From Nitriliruptoraceae bacterium (lineage in GTDB: Bacteria > Actinomycetota > Nitriliruptoria > Nitriliruptorales > Nitriliruptoraceae), in NCBI GenBank assembly GCA_007125475.1, contig SLDB01000128.1:1-27366 (forward strand): DNA of 27,366 nt, written 5' to 3'. Made by a program: the position numbers and the translations under genes. Shown piece by piece: positions 1 to 8,712 of the stretch (within the stretch, counting starts at the first letter, position 1; the number at the start of each line of letters is the position of its first letter). A model generated the notes under the pieces. That model had not been told where the DNA came from. It searched no databases and was given only the letters and a program-made list of their open reading frames with translations.

Positions 1-1480
1 CGCCCACCTCACCGTCGGCGACGACGTCGACCCACCCGAGGTCGTCGTCGAGGTGCTGGCCGGACAACGCCGCGGCGAGGACCTCGGTGAGCCCCAGCGA
101 CACGTCCTCGCCGGCCAGCCGCCGGATCCGTTCCAGGTCGTCGGCGTCGACGCGGACCCACGACCCGCGCCACCGCACCAGGGGCCGGCCACCGGCGACG
201 AGGTGCTCGATCTCGTCGAGATCCACCGCCTCGTCGCCGAGCGCGGCCTCGTAGCGCAGGTCGGCGAGGGAGTCCAGAGCGAGCGGACCGGCGCCCTCGA
301 CCCGCGGTCCCAGCGGCGTGCCCTGACCGATCCGCAGCCGCAGGCGCAGCCGACGTTCCTCGGCGCCCTGCACCGACCGGGGCAACTCGACGGTGATCCC
401 GGCCGCGGCCAGCGCCGACGCACCGTCGTCGAGGAGTTCGGCGACCTCGTCGTCGGTGAGGTCGACGTGGGTGGGGTGCGCCGCGTCCAGGCACCGGTCC
501 AGCGGCGCGAACAGCCGGGCGCCCGCGGCGAGCCCGTCGGCGAGGACGAGCTCGGCGTCGGTGACCGGCTCACCGGCCAGCATGAGCGGGCCCTCCTCCC
601 AGATCTCGTCGGCACCGACGTACGCCTCCGGGTCCCGGACCGAGCGCAGCCGCAGGTGCAGCCGCCAGGCGTCGCGGGTGGCCGCCCCGGCCTCGTCACC
701 GTCGGGCGCCGTCAGTCGCAGCCCGAGGCGTGCTTCGCCCCCCCGACGACCCCCGGCGAGCGGCGATGCCCAGTCGGCGAGGTCGGCGACGAGGTCGTCG
801 GCCGGGACGCGCAGCCCGCTGACCACCGGGTCGGTCCCCCCCAGGGCGGTGGTCCAGGCCTCGCCGAAACCGTTCGCCGAGCCACGCCGCCGCCCCCCCG
901 CCTGAGGCCGGCGCCCCTGCCGGGCGCAGGCGTCGGCGACGGCGTCGAGGAACGCCATCAGGAGGCGCTCGGGGGCCCACAACGCACCCGAGGAGGTCCG
1001 AAGCGCGTGCGCGGACGGCGGCATCGCCGCGGCGAGCCGGGCGGGCCGGGGGTCGGAGGGGGCGACGATCCTCCACCCCGCGACGCCCTCGTGGGGGGTG
1101 GCGGCCGGTCGGAGCGTGGGAAGGATCCGCCCGGACGCGACGAGTTCGAGGGCGAGCTTGGCCGCCGTGCTCCAGGCCAGCACGGCGTCGGAGGGGCGTC
1201 GCCAGGCCGGCCACTGCGCCGGCGGCGGGAGGGCGGCGAGGTGCCGCACGGCGGTGAGGACCGGGAGCGCCCTCGCCGGTGCGTCGCGTCGGAGCAACCC
1301 GTCGTCGCGGCGGGTCACGGTCGGGTGGTGCGCCGCTTCCCCGGTCGGGAGGCCGAGCTCCGTCAACGCGGCGGCCACCCCGTCCGGGTCGACGTCCTCG
1401 TCGAGGGACCACGCGGCGAACCACCCGGAGGCCGGGACGGGGCCGGAAGGGGTGAACGTCAGCTGCAGACGTGCGGTCAC
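1..1480 (-). CDS. SNF2-family helicase, N-terminal part (cut by left edge)
   Basis: An open frame runs from GTG at 1480 to the left edge without a stop, giving 493 residues. AGGAG lies 4 nt before the GTG. The sequence matches the N-terminal accessory region of bacterial SNF2 ATPases such as mycobacterial HelZ. It has an early stretch with WRRPSDAVLAW and LELVASGRILPTL, a middle block with LGLRLTAPDGDEAGA and DAWRLHLRLRSVRDPEAYVGADEIW, then a late block with LDSLADLRYEAALGDEAVDLDE and PLVRWRGSWVRVDADDLE. The order and spacing fit that family. The helicase core with Walker A/B motifs would lie further left and is not visible, so ATPase activity is inferred from the family. The gene diverges from the protease gene at 1590; a TACGCT -10 box at 1510-1515 fits a separate promoter. 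The long open frames on the plus strand here are antisense shadows. Confidence 0.85.
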   Translation of the reverse strand, partial: MTARLQLTFTPSGPVPASGWFAAWSLDEDVDPDGVAAALTELGLPTGEAAHHPTVTRRDDGLLRRDAPARALPVLTAVRHLAALPPPAQWPAWRRPSDAVLAWSTAAKLALELVASGRILPTLRPAATPHEGVAGWRIVAPSDPRPARLAAAMPPSAHALRTSSGALWAPERLLMAFLDAVADACARQGRRPQAGGRRRGSANGFGEAWTTALGGTDPVVSGLRVPADDLVADLADWASPLAGGRRGGEARLGLRLTAPDGDEAGAATRDAWRLHLRLRSVRDPEAYVGADEIWEEGPLMLAGEPVTDAELVLADGLAAGARLFAPLDRCLDAAHPTHVDLTDDEVAELLDDGASALAAAGITVELPRSVQGAEERRLRLRLRIGQGTPLGPRVEGAGPLALDSLADLRYEAALGDEAVDLDEIEHLVAGGRPLVRWRGSWVRVDADDLERIRRLAGEDVSLGLTEVLAAALSGQHLDDDLGWVDVVADGEVG

Positions 1481-1576
1481 GACGCTCCTGGTGGCCGGGC
1501 GAGCCCAACAGCGTACGGCATCCGGTGAAGACCTCCGGCCGTGGACGGCGGGCCCGATCCCACCCCGGTGGTGGCG

Positions 1577-1582
1577 TACCGT
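1577..1582 (+). promoter_or_regulatory. -10 box of marP-like gene, leaderless type
   Basis: TACCGT is followed by 7 nt and then the GTG start at 1590. That spacing puts the transcription start at the start codon. No Shine-Dalgarno sequence is present, which supports a leaderless mRNA. Confidence 0.5.
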
Positions 1583-1589
1583 TCACCGG

Positions 1590-2753
1590 GTGAACCTCCT
1601 CGACGTGATCCTGCTGCTCCTGATCGCCTCCGCGGCGATCGGGGGGTTCCGTGCGGGGTTCGTCGCCCGCGTGTTCACCTGGTTCGGGTTGCTCGTCGGT
1701 GCGTGGCTCGCGACCCGCACGGTGCCCTTCTCGCTCTCCCTCCTCGAGGAGGGAGAGGCCGGGGTGCGGTTCGTCCTCGCCGTCGTCGTCCTGGTGTTCA
1801 CGGTCGGTGTCGTGGCCTCGATCACCTCGGCGATCGGTGCGGCGCTTCGCCGCGGGCTGCACCGCACGCCGTTGTCGATCGTCGACCGCGCCGCCGGCGG
1901 CGTCGCCGGGGTCGCGCTCATCGTCGGTCTCGCCTGGTTCCTGCTCCCGGCCGCCTCGGACGTACCCGGCACGGTGGCCCGCGAGGTGCGCGACTCCACC
2001 GTCCTCGGTGTCCTCGCCGACGTCACCCCCCGACCACCCGAGGCCGCCCAATCGCTGCGTGCCCTGGTCGACGCCAGCCGGTTCCCCGAGGTGATCGCCG
2101 ACCTCTCCCCGTCCCCGGCCACCTCTCCTCCCCCGGAGGACCTCGCCGTCGACGCCGACGTCGTCGAACGGGTGACCGCCGCGACGGTGCGGGTCAGCGC
2201 CGCCGGGTGCGACCGCCGGTTCGACGGCTCCGGGTGGGCCGTCGACCACGACACGGTGATCACCAACGCCCACGTCGTCGCCGGCGCCGAGCGCGTGCGC
2301 GTCCGACGCCCCGACGGCGAAGAGCGCGACGGCGTCGTCACCGCGTTCGACCCCGACCTCGATCTCGCCGTGATCGAGGTCGAGGGCCTCGGACAGCGAC
2401 CGCTCCCGCTGGCCGAGGCCGAACCCGGCTCGGAGGCGGTCACCGTGGGCTACCCCGGCGGCCAGACGCAGCCGAGGGCCGCGCCGGCTCGCATCGAGGA
2501 CCGGCGCACCGCCCTGGGCCGCGACATCTACGGCGACGCCGAGACCGAACGACAGGTGCTCTTCCTCGCCGCCCGGCTCGCGCAGGGCGATTCGGGCTCC
2601 CCCGTCGTGAACGCCACCGGAGGGGTCGTCGGGGTGGTGTTCGCGATCTCCCCGGACCAGGAGACGACCGCCTACGCCGTCGACCACGGCGAGGTCGAGG
2701 CGATCCTGACCGCCGACCGGGTCACCGGCGACACCGGCCGCTGCATCCACTGA
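1590..2753 (+). CDS. marP: MarP-like membrane-anchored periplasmic serine protease
   Basis: 387 residues. The first ~120 residues form about four membrane helices of CvpA type. A linker (~120-190) leads to a trypsin-like domain. The catalytic triad is complete: His228 in ITNAHVV, Asp258 in DPDLDLAV and Ser335 in QGDSGSP. Cys207 just before the protease domain and Cys385 near the C-terminus match the disulfide that activates Mycobacterium tuberculosis MarP (Rv3671c), a protease needed for pH homeostasis in acid. The two-part layout and length (~397 in M. tuberculosis) fit well. I chose GTG 1590 because it begins the first membrane helix and follows a -10 box by 7 nt; a longer frame upstream is antisense to the helicase gene. 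The role in acid or oxidative stress is inferred from the family. Confidence 0.9.
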   Translation: MNLLDVILLLLIASAAIGGFRAGFVARVFTWFGLLVGAWLATRTVPFSLSLLEEGEAGVRFVLAVVVLVFTVGVVASITSAIGAALRRGLHRTPLSIVDRAAGGVAGVALIVGLAWFLLPAASDVPGTVAREVRDSTVLGVLADVTPRPPEAAQSLRALVDASRFPEVIADLSPSPATSPPPEDLAVDADVVERVTAATVRVSAAGCDRRFDGSGWAVDHDTVITNAHVVAGAERVRVRRPDGEERDGVVTAFDPDLDLAVIEVEGLGQRPLPLAEAEPGSEAVTVGYPGGQTQPRAAPARIEDRRTALGRDIYGDAETERQVLFLAARLAQGDSGSPVVNATGGVVGVVFAISPDQETTAYAVDHGEVEAILTADRVTGDTGRCIH

Positions 2754-2788
2754 TGGGCCAGGCTCCCATCACGACCGGGCCCCGGTCG
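2751..2788. terminator. Two back-to-back hairpins between convergent genes
   Basis: TGATGGG (2751-2757) pairs with CCCATCA (2765-2771) across a 7-nt loop. CGACCGG (2772-2778) pairs with CCGGTCG (2782-2788) across 3 nt. They sit between the convergent ends of the protease gene and the hemolysin III gene, so they could terminate both. There is no T-tract, so intrinsic termination is uncertain. Confidence 0.5.
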
Positions 2789-2814
2789 GGGTGACGCCGG
2801 CGGGCAGCGGCGGT

Positions 2815-3507
2815 TCACCCGACGCGGCGCACCAGGACCTCGAACATCGCCGCGTGGACCCCGATCGCGGCGAGGACCAGCAGATGGAAGATCTCGTGGT
2901 AGCCGAACCACCGCGGGGACGGGTCGGGGCGTCGCAACCCGACGACGACGGCGCCGAGGGTGTAGAGCACCCCACCGGCGATGAGGAGCCCGGTGACCAG
3001 CACCCCGGAGTGCGACCACAGCCAGGGCAGCACCACCACCGGGGTCCACCCGATGGTGAGGTAGATCGCGCTGTTCACGCCCCGCGGGGCGGCGAACGGC
3101 AGCCACTCGACGATGATCCCGGCAAGTGACCCGATCACCGCGACGGTGAACAGCAGGCGGGCCGGCCAACCGACGAGTCCGAGGAGCGCCAGGGCGGCGC
3201 CGGTGGAGCCGATCGCCACGTGGATCCCGCTGTGGTCGAGGCGGAACAGGCGCTCGTAGGCGGTCGGACTCCACCGCCGCAGGTGCAGCACCGCGCTGAT
3301 GGTGAGCATCACGGCCATCCCGGTGCCGAACACCGCGATCGCCACCCTGGGGATCCCCGTCGGGGTCGACGCCACCCAGGTGATGACCAGCAGGGGTGCC
3401 GACAGCGCCGCGACGAGGTGGGAGCGGCCCCGCAACCGCGGGCGGGGCATGCGCAGTGCCCGCTCGGTGTTCGCCGAGCGCTTGAGGATCGGCCGGTCGT
3501 CGCTCAC
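2815..3507 (-). CDS. Hemolysin III / PAQR-family integral membrane protein
   Basis: 230 residues with seven likely membrane helices from about residue 30. The family's polar residues are present: SAVLH (71-75), Asp91-His92 in LDHSGIH, and HEIFH (204-208) with His218 in the last helix. In PAQR and hemolysin III proteins these positions bind a metal, usually zinc. Bacterial members are linked to membrane lipid or energy homeostasis; the hemolysin name comes from one early report and should not be taken as proof of toxicity. GTG 3507 was chosen because TACGGT lies 6 nt upstream (leaderless type) and length then fits the family (~210-230). The gene diverges from the GGDEF-EAL gene and converges on the protease gene. 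Confidence 0.88.
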   Translation of the reverse strand: MSDDRPILKRSANTERALRMPRPRLRGRSHLVAALSAPLLVITWVASTPTGIPRVAIAVFGTGMAVMLTISAVLHLRRWSPTAYERLFRLDHSGIHVAIGSTGAALALLGLVGWPARLLFTVAVIGSLAGIIVEWLPFAAPRGVNSAIYLTIGWTPVVVLPWLWSHSGVLVTGLLIAGGVLYTLGAVVVGLRRPDPSPRWFGYHEIFHLLVLAAIGVHAAMFEVLVRRVG

Positions 3508-3513
3508 GGCGCA

Positions 3514-3519
3514 ACCGTA
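3514..3519 (-). promoter_or_regulatory. -10 box of hemolysin III gene, leaderless type
   Basis: On the minus strand TACGGT is followed by TGCGCC and then the GTG start at 3507. The 6-nt gap places the transcript start at the start codon. Confidence 0.5.
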
Positions 3520-3649
3520 GCGACGTGACCGTGACGGCCGGTGACGCGAGCCCGACGGCCACCGCAGCCACGATCCACAGGCCGTGCGCTGAGCGCTCGC
3601 ACGAACGGGACGGCTTTCGGGTGTCGGGGTCGGGGTCGATAGCGAGGAA

Positions 3650-5191
3650 GTGAACGCCGACCCGCGTGCCTCGCCGACGACCGCTGCCCGACGGCGCGGT
3701 CCGGGTCCTCTGGTGCCGGCGACCGCGACCGTGACGCTCCCGGTGGTGCAGCTCGCCGCCGGCGGGGCACCGATCGCGGCGTCGATCACCGCGATCGTCC
3801 TCGCAGCGATCACCGTCCTCACCGTCGTCGGACGGGCCGGGGACGCCACGGCCACCCCGCACGGCGGCGGGGGTGTGCCGCTCCTGCACGACCCGGTCAC
3901 GGGGCTGGCCGGCCGCACGTTGTTCTGCGAGCACCTGGGGGCCGCGCGACGGCGAGCGTTGCGGAATGGTGGTCGCTTCGGGGTCCTGCTGCTGGACATC
4001 GACGCGTTCCGCGACGTCACCAGCACCTATGGCCATTCGCACGGTGACGCGGTGCTCACCGTGTTCGGTTCCCGCTTGGCCGCGACCCTCCGGGACACCG
4101 ACACGATCGCTCGCCTCGGCGGCGACGAGTTCGCGGTGGTGATCGAGGACGTCGATGACGAGGAAGCCGTCGAGACCGCCGCACGACGCCTGTTGACCGC
4201 GATCGAGGCCACGTTCCGGGTCTGCGGCGACGACGTCCACCTCCGCGCGAGCATCGGGGCCGTCCTCGACGACGGCGGTCGCAGCGTCGACGACCTCCTC
4301 CGCGACGCCGAGGTCGCGATGTACGCGGCGAAGCAGGCCGGGGGGCACCGGTGGTCGCTGCACCGCACCGGGATGACCGATGACGCCCAGTTCCGGCACT
4401 GGCTCGCCGCCGAGCTCGCGACCGCCGTGACCGAGCGGCGGATCGACGTCGCGTTCCAACCGGTCCTGGACCTCGCCGAGGGCCGGGTCGTCGGCCTCGA
4501 GGCCCTGGCCCGGTGGCGACACCCGGTCCATGGTGAGATCCCGCCGGACCGCTTCATCCCGATCGCCGAGTCCCACGGCCTCATCCACGACCTCGGCGAG
4601 CACGTCCTCGACCGCGCACTGGCAGCCGTCGCCCGGCTCCGCGACGAGGACCCCGATCTGGTGCTGCGGGTCGGGGTGAACATCTCGGCCCAGCAGCTGC
4701 TGGACCCCGACATCGTCTCCCGCGTCGACCGGGTGCTGCGCCGGCACGACGTCGGAGCGCAGTGGCTCATCCTCGAGCTCACCGAGTCGGTGATGCTCGC
4801 CGACACCGAGGAGGCGATCTCGGCGATGCGAGCCCTGCGGTCGCACGGGGTGCGGTTCGCGATCGACGACTTCGGGACCGGTTACAGCTCGCTGTCGTAC
4901 CTGCGCCGGCTCCCGGTCGACATCGTCAAGATCGACCGCGAGTTCGTGCAGGCCATGACGTCGAGCACCGCCGAACACGACCTCGTGGCCGCGATCGTGC
5001 GCCTCGGCGAGGCCCTGCACCTCGACGTCGTCGCCGAAGGCATCGAGGACCGCGCCCACCACCGGGCGCTCACCCGACTCGACTGCCGGTTCGGTCAGGG
5101 GTTCCTGTTCTCCCGGCCGCTGGCGTACGACGACCTCGCCGCGTACCTGCACGCGCCGACCACGATCGTGGTGCACACCGTCGACCACTGA
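3650..5191 (+). CDS. Membrane-associated GGDEF-EAL cyclic-di-GMP protein
   Basis: 513 residues. A hydrophobic segment (~27-62) probably anchors it. The GGDEF domain starts near DPVTGLAGR (81-89) and carries an intact LGGDEF motif (GGDEF at 157-161), with an RDTD inhibitory c-di-GMP site (148-151) in the usual place. The EAL domain has its EAL motif (284-286), Asn344 in NISAQQL, Glu376, DDFGTGYSS from 406, Lys427 in VKIDR, Glu463 in VAEGIED and Gln483. All metal and catalytic positions I can check are kept, so both synthesis and breakdown of c-di-GMP are possible; net activity cannot be read from sequence. No extracytoplasmic sensor or PAS domain is seen. The start is not certain: GAGGAA abuts GTG 3650, and GTG 3713 is an alternative that leaves out the arginine-rich N-terminus. 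Confidence 0.92.
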   Translation: MNADPRASPTTAARRRGPGPLVPATATVTLPVVQLAAGGAPIAASITAIVLAAITVLTVVGRAGDATATPHGGGGVPLLHDPVTGLAGRTLFCEHLGAARRRALRNGGRFGVLLLDIDAFRDVTSTYGHSHGDAVLTVFGSRLAATLRDTDTIARLGGDEFAVVIEDVDDEEAVETAARRLLTAIEATFRVCGDDVHLRASIGAVLDDGGRSVDDLLRDAEVAMYAAKQAGGHRWSLHRTGMTDDAQFRHWLAAELATAVTERRIDVAFQPVLDLAEGRVVGLEALARWRHPVHGEIPPDRFIPIAESHGLIHDLGEHVLDRALAAVARLRDEDPDLVLRVGVNISAQQLLDPDIVSRVDRVLRRHDVGAQWLILELTESVMLADTEEAISAMRALRSHGVRFAIDDFGTGYSSLSYLRRLPVDIVKIDREFVQAMTSSTAEHDLVAAIVRLGEALHLDVVAEGIEDRAHHRALTRLDCRFGQGFLFSRPLAYDDLAAYLHAPTTIVVHTVDH

Positions 5192-5235
5192 CGCCAGCCC
5201 GGCCAGACGCGGCCTCACCGCCTGGTCGGCCTCGC

Positions 5236-5250
5236 ATCCGGTGACCGGAT
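5236..5250. promoter_or_regulatory. Perfect 15-bp palindrome upstream of MFS gene
   Basis: ATCCGGT-G-ACCGGAT has 7-bp arms around one central base. It lies 51 nt before the MFS start and 44 nt after the preceding stop codon. Position and symmetry suit an operator for a dimeric repressor; the regulator is not encoded next to it. Confidence 0.4.
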
Positions 5251-5301
5251 CGGCGATGCTCGGCGTGGCGACCCACCACGACGGCGCCGGTCAGGAGCAC
5301 C

Positions 5302-6681
5302 GTGATCCAGACACCCGACCCCGGCCCCGGTGAGCGTGACCGCGGTGACGGCCGTCGCGGTGGTTCGGACGGCGGCCCGTCGGTGCTCGAGCGCCTCTAC
5401 GTCGCACTGATCGACGACGACGAGGACCACGGCCGGGGCGAGCTCCCCGACGAGGTCGTCGACGAGGTCCCCGGCAACGCCGCGAAACAGGTCACGGCGC
5501 TGACGTTGCAGAAGGCCGGCGACCTCGTCGTCGACGCGAAGACGGTGCTGGCGTGGTTGATCTCGGCCGTCGGCGCCCCCGCCGGGCTCACCGGGCTGCT
5601 GGTGCCGATCCGCGAGGCCGGCTCCATGCTCCCGCAGGTGCTGCTGGTGCCGTTCGTGCGACGCCTCGCCGTGCGCAAGTGGGTGTGGGTCGCCGGTGCC
5701 GCGTTGCAGGCCGGGTGCGTGGTGGCGATGGCCGTGATCGCCGCGACCCTGACGGGCGTCGCCGCCGGTGCCGGGATCCTGGCCGCCCTGGCCGTGTTCG
5801 CCCTCGCCCGGTCGCTGTCGTCGATCGCTTCCAAGGACGTGCTGGGACGCACGGTCCCGAAGGGATCGCGGGGCCAGGTCAACGGTTACGCCACCGTCGG
5901 GGCCGGTGTCGCCGCGATCACCGTCGGGGTCGGGATCCAGGTCCTCGGTGGCGACGAGGTCGGGGCCGCCACGATCGCGTGGCTGTTGGCCGGGGCCGGG
6001 GTGGCCTGGGTCCTGGCCGGCGGGGTGTTCGCCACCATCCGCGAGACCCCCGGCGAGCACGACCGCACCGCCTCCGGCGAGGCGGTCACCGGCGCCGTCG
6101 CGCTGCTGCGCACCGACGCGCCGTTCCGCCGCTTCGTCGTGGCGCGGACGCTGCTGCTCACCTCGGCGCTGACGCCGCCGTTCGTCGTGTCGCTGTCCTC
6201 GGAACACGCCGGGGCCGGGTTGGCCGGGCTCGGGGCGTTCGTGATCTCCAGCGGGGTGGCGTCCCTGGTCGGCGGGCGGATGTGGGGCCGGTTCGCCGAC
6301 CGCTCGGCGCGGCGGACGATGATCGCCGCCGCGGCGTCGTCGTCGGCGATCGTCCTGGGCTTCCTGGCCGTCCTCCGCCTGGAGGGGGCGGCCGAGGTCG
6401 CCTGGCTGTACCCGGCGACGTACCTGCTGCTGGCACTGGCCCACACCGGGGCCCGGATCGGACGGAAGACCTACGTCGTCGACCTCGCCGCGGGGAACCG
6501 CCGCACCGACTACGTCGCCGTCTCCAACACCGCGATGGGGGTGCTGCTGCTGGCGACCGGGGTGATCACCTCGGCGGTGGCGGCGCTCGGGGTCGAAGCC
6601 GCGATCCTGCTGCTGGCCGTGCTCGGCCTGGCCGGCGTCGCCGTGAGCCGGTCGCTGCCGGAGGTCTCGCAGACGCGTTGA
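5302..6681 (+). CDS. MFS transporter, substrate unknown
   Basis: 459 residues. The first ~75 residues are hydrophilic and acidic and likely cytoplasmic, which is long for the family. The rest is a run of hydrophobic helices. GGRMWGRFADRSARR (324-338) corresponds to the loop motif between the first two helices of a six-helix half in MFS proteins (G-x3-D-R-x-G-R-R type). GTG 5302 has AGGAG 4 nt upstream. A perfect 15-bp palindrome sits between it and the GGDEF-EAL gene, so its expression is probably controlled separately. Substrate and direction cannot be deduced; efflux is a reasonable guess only. A strong hairpin follows the gene. Confidence 0.8.
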   Translation: MIQTPDPGPGERDRGDGRRGGSDGGPSVLERLYVALIDDDEDHGRGELPDEVVDEVPGNAAKQVTALTLQKAGDLVVDAKTVLAWLISAVGAPAGLTGLLVPIREAGSMLPQVLLVPFVRRLAVRKWVWVAGAALQAGCVVAMAVIAATLTGVAAGAGILAALAVFALARSLSSIASKDVLGRTVPKGSRGQVNGYATVGAGVAAITVGVGIQVLGGDEVGAATIAWLLAGAGVAWVLAGGVFATIRETPGEHDRTASGEAVTGAVALLRTDAPFRRFVVARTLLLTSALTPPFVVSLSSEHAGAGLAGLGAFVISSGVASLVGGRMWGRFADRSARRTMIAAAASSSAIVLGFLAVLRLEGAAEVAWLYPATYLLLALAHTGARIGRKTYVVDLAAGNRRTDYVAVSNTAMGVLLLATGVITSAVAALGVEAAILLLAVLGLAGVAVSRSLPEVSQTR

Positions 6682-6698
6682 GCCGCCCGGCGCAGCCC

Positions 6699-6722
6699 GG
6701 CCGGTGTGCGCCGGCACCGGCC
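6699..6722 (+). terminator. Hairpin after MFS gene
   Basis: GGCCGGTG (6699-6706) pairs perfectly with CACCGGCC (6715-6722) across an 8-nt loop, 17 nt past the MFS stop codon. There is no T-tract. Confidence 0.5.
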
Positions 6723-6749
6723 ACGCACGGGGCCGATGGGTCCGGCCGG

Positions 6750-6755
6750 TAGCCT
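6750..6755 (+). promoter_or_regulatory. Probable -10 box of typA
   Basis: TAGCCT fits the TANNNT pattern seen upstream of other genes here. It would give a 5' leader of about 24 nt before GTG 6786. I see no clear -35 box. Confidence 0.3.
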
Positions 6756-6785
6756 CGGCCGGTCCCCCACGACCACGGATCGCCT

Positions 6786-8639
6786 GTGAACTCCCGCCCG
6801 GAACTGCGCAACGTCGCGATCGTCGCGCACGTCGACCACGGCAAGACCACCCTCGTCGACGGCATGCTGTGGCAGTCGGGGGCGTTCCGGGAGAACCAGG
6901 ACGTCGCCGAGCGGGTGATGGACTCCAACGACCTGGAGAAGGAACGCGGGATCACGATCCTGGCGAAGAACACGGCGGTGACGGTCCCCGACTCCGACGG
7001 CACCGACGTCACGATCAACGTCGTCGACACTCCGGGGCACGCCGACTTCGGCGGCGAGGTCGAACGGGCCCTGGCGATGGTCGACGGGGCCCTCCTCCTC
7101 GTCGACGCCTCCGAGGGTCCGCTCCCCCAGACCCGGTTCGTGCTGCGCAAGGCGCTCGAGCGCGGGCTGCCGGTCCTGGTGGTGGTGAACAAGATCGACC
7201 GCCCCGACGCCCGGATCGACGAGGTCGTCGACGAGACGTTCTCGCTGCTCATCGACCTCGGCGCCGACGACGCCCAGATCGACCTCCCGGTGCTCTACAC
7301 CGTGGCCCGTGACGGCCAGGCCTCGCTGGACCCCCAGGTGCCGGGGACCGACCTGCAACCGCTGTTCGACGCGATCCTGCGGCACATCCCCGCACCCCGC
7401 CACGACCCCGACCACCCGTTCCAGGCCCTGGTGACGAACCTGGACGCCTCGGCGTACCTCGGGCGGCTGGCGATGTGCCGCGTCCAGCACGGCGAGGTCC
7501 GGCGCGGCGACACGGTCGCCTGGTGCCGTGCCGACGGCAGCATCGAGGACGTCAAGCTCACCGAGATGTTCCTCACCCGGGCGTTGGAACGGCGGCCGGC
7601 GGAGTACGCCGGCCCCGGGGACCTCATCGCGATCGCCGGGATCGACGAGGTCACCATCGGCGAGACCCTCGCCGACCGTGACGATCCCCGCCCCCTGCCG
7701 CTGCTCACCGTCGACGAACCGGCCCTGGGGATGACGTTGGGGGCGAACACCTCGCCGCTGGCGGGTCGGGACGGCGACAAGCTCACCGCACGACAGATCG
7801 AGAACCGGCTGCGTCAGGAGCTGGTCGGGAACGTCTCCCTGCGGGTGCTGCCCACCGAACGCCCCGACACCTGGGAGGTGCAGGGCCGCGGTGAGCTGCA
7901 GCTCGCCGTCCTCGTCGAGACGATGCGACGCGAGGGGTTCGAGCTCACCGTCGGCAAGCCCCGGGTCGTCACCCGCGAGGTCGACGGCGCGGTGCACGAA
8001 CCGTTCGAGCGGCTCTCGGTCGACATCCCCGAGGACTACGTCGGCGTCGTCACCCAGCTACTGGGCCTGCGCAAGGGCCGGCTGGAACAGATGGTGAACC
8101 ACGGCACCGGGTGGGTGCGGATGGACTACCGCACCCCGTCACGCTCGCTGATCGGGTTCCGTACCGAGTTCCTCACCGAGACACGCGGCACCGGGATCCT
8201 CCACCACGTCTTCGACGGCTACGAGCCGTGGCAGGGCGAGCTGCGGATGCGGGCGAACGGCTCGCTGGTCGCCGACCGTTCCGGTCAGGCCACCCAGTTC
8301 GCGCTGATGAACCTGCAGGAGCGCGGCACGTTGTTCATCTCCCCTGCCGCCGAGGTCTACGAAGGGATGATCGTCGGCGAGAACGCCCGCTCCGAGGACA
8401 TGGACGTCAACCCGGCGAAGGAGAAGAAGCTCTCCAACGTCCGTTCGTCGACCTCCGACGAGCTGGTGCGCCTCGCCCCGCCGCGGGCGCTGTCGTTGGA
8501 CCAGGCCCTGGAGTTCATCCGGGAGGACGAGGCGGCCGAGGTCACCCCGGGCAGCGTCCGGCTCCGCAAGGTCGAGCTCTCCGCGGCGCTGCGGGGACGG
8601 GCCGCCAAACGCGCCAAGCAGGGCGCGACCCCGGCCTGA
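6786..8639 (+). CDS. typA: Translational GTPase TypA/BipA
   Basis: 617 residues, close to the usual ~610. The GTPase domain has AHVDHGKTT (14-22, P-loop), EKERGITI (51-58, switch I), DTPGH (81-85) and NKID (135-138). These are followed by EF-G-like domains and the BipA-specific C-terminal domain, including RSSTSDELVRLAPPR and the LSLDQALEFI block near the end. TypA binds ribosomes and supports 50S assembly and growth under stress or cold. GTG 6786 precedes the first conserved residues directly and no good Shine-Dalgarno sequence is seen. It is flanked by a terminator hairpin on the left and a convergent transporter gene on the right, so it is probably monocistronic. Confidence 0.97.
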   Translation: MNSRPELRNVAIVAHVDHGKTTLVDGMLWQSGAFRENQDVAERVMDSNDLEKERGITILAKNTAVTVPDSDGTDVTINVVDTPGHADFGGEVERALAMVDGALLLVDASEGPLPQTRFVLRKALERGLPVLVVVNKIDRPDARIDEVVDETFSLLIDLGADDAQIDLPVLYTVARDGQASLDPQVPGTDLQPLFDAILRHIPAPRHDPDHPFQALVTNLDASAYLGRLAMCRVQHGEVRRGDTVAWCRADGSIEDVKLTEMFLTRALERRPAEYAGPGDLIAIAGIDEVTIGETLADRDDPRPLPLLTVDEPALGMTLGANTSPLAGRDGDKLTARQIENRLRQELVGNVSLRVLPTERPDTWEVQGRGELQLAVLVETMRREGFELTVGKPRVVTREVDGAVHEPFERLSVDIPEDYVGVVTQLLGLRKGRLEQMVNHGTGWVRMDYRTPSRSLIGFRTEFLTETRGTGILHHVFDGYEPWQGELRMRANGSLVADRSGQATQFALMNLQERGTLFISPAAEVYEGMIVGENARSEDMDVNPAKEKKLSNVRSSTSDELVRLAPPRALSLDQALEFIREDEAAEVTPGSVRLRKVELSAALRGRAAKRAKQGATPA

Positions 8640-8712
8640 AGCCGGTACCTCGGCGTCCGGCCCGACCGGTGCGTGGCGTCGGCGGCGTGCCGCGAGCCCC
8701 CCGGGCGGCGGC

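Noticed and set aside
1098..1589. Longer start for the protease gene
   Set aside because: The upstream frame is antisense to the helicase coding sequence, and GTG 1590 has a correctly spaced -10 box.
696..2750. Long minus-strand open frame of 684 codons
   Set aside because: It is antisense to the protease gene and overlaps the helicase gene in another frame. It has no recognisable domain and is rich in Arg/Gly/Asp, as expected from high-GC shadow frames.
2672..5218. Minus-strand open frame of 848 codons
   Set aside because: Antisense to the GGDEF-EAL gene and out of frame with the hemolysin III gene, both clearly real. Composition is shadow-like.
5192..5301. Possible tRNA or small RNA in the gap before the MFS gene
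   Set aside because: No cloverleaf or T-loop consensus is seen; only the palindrome stands out.
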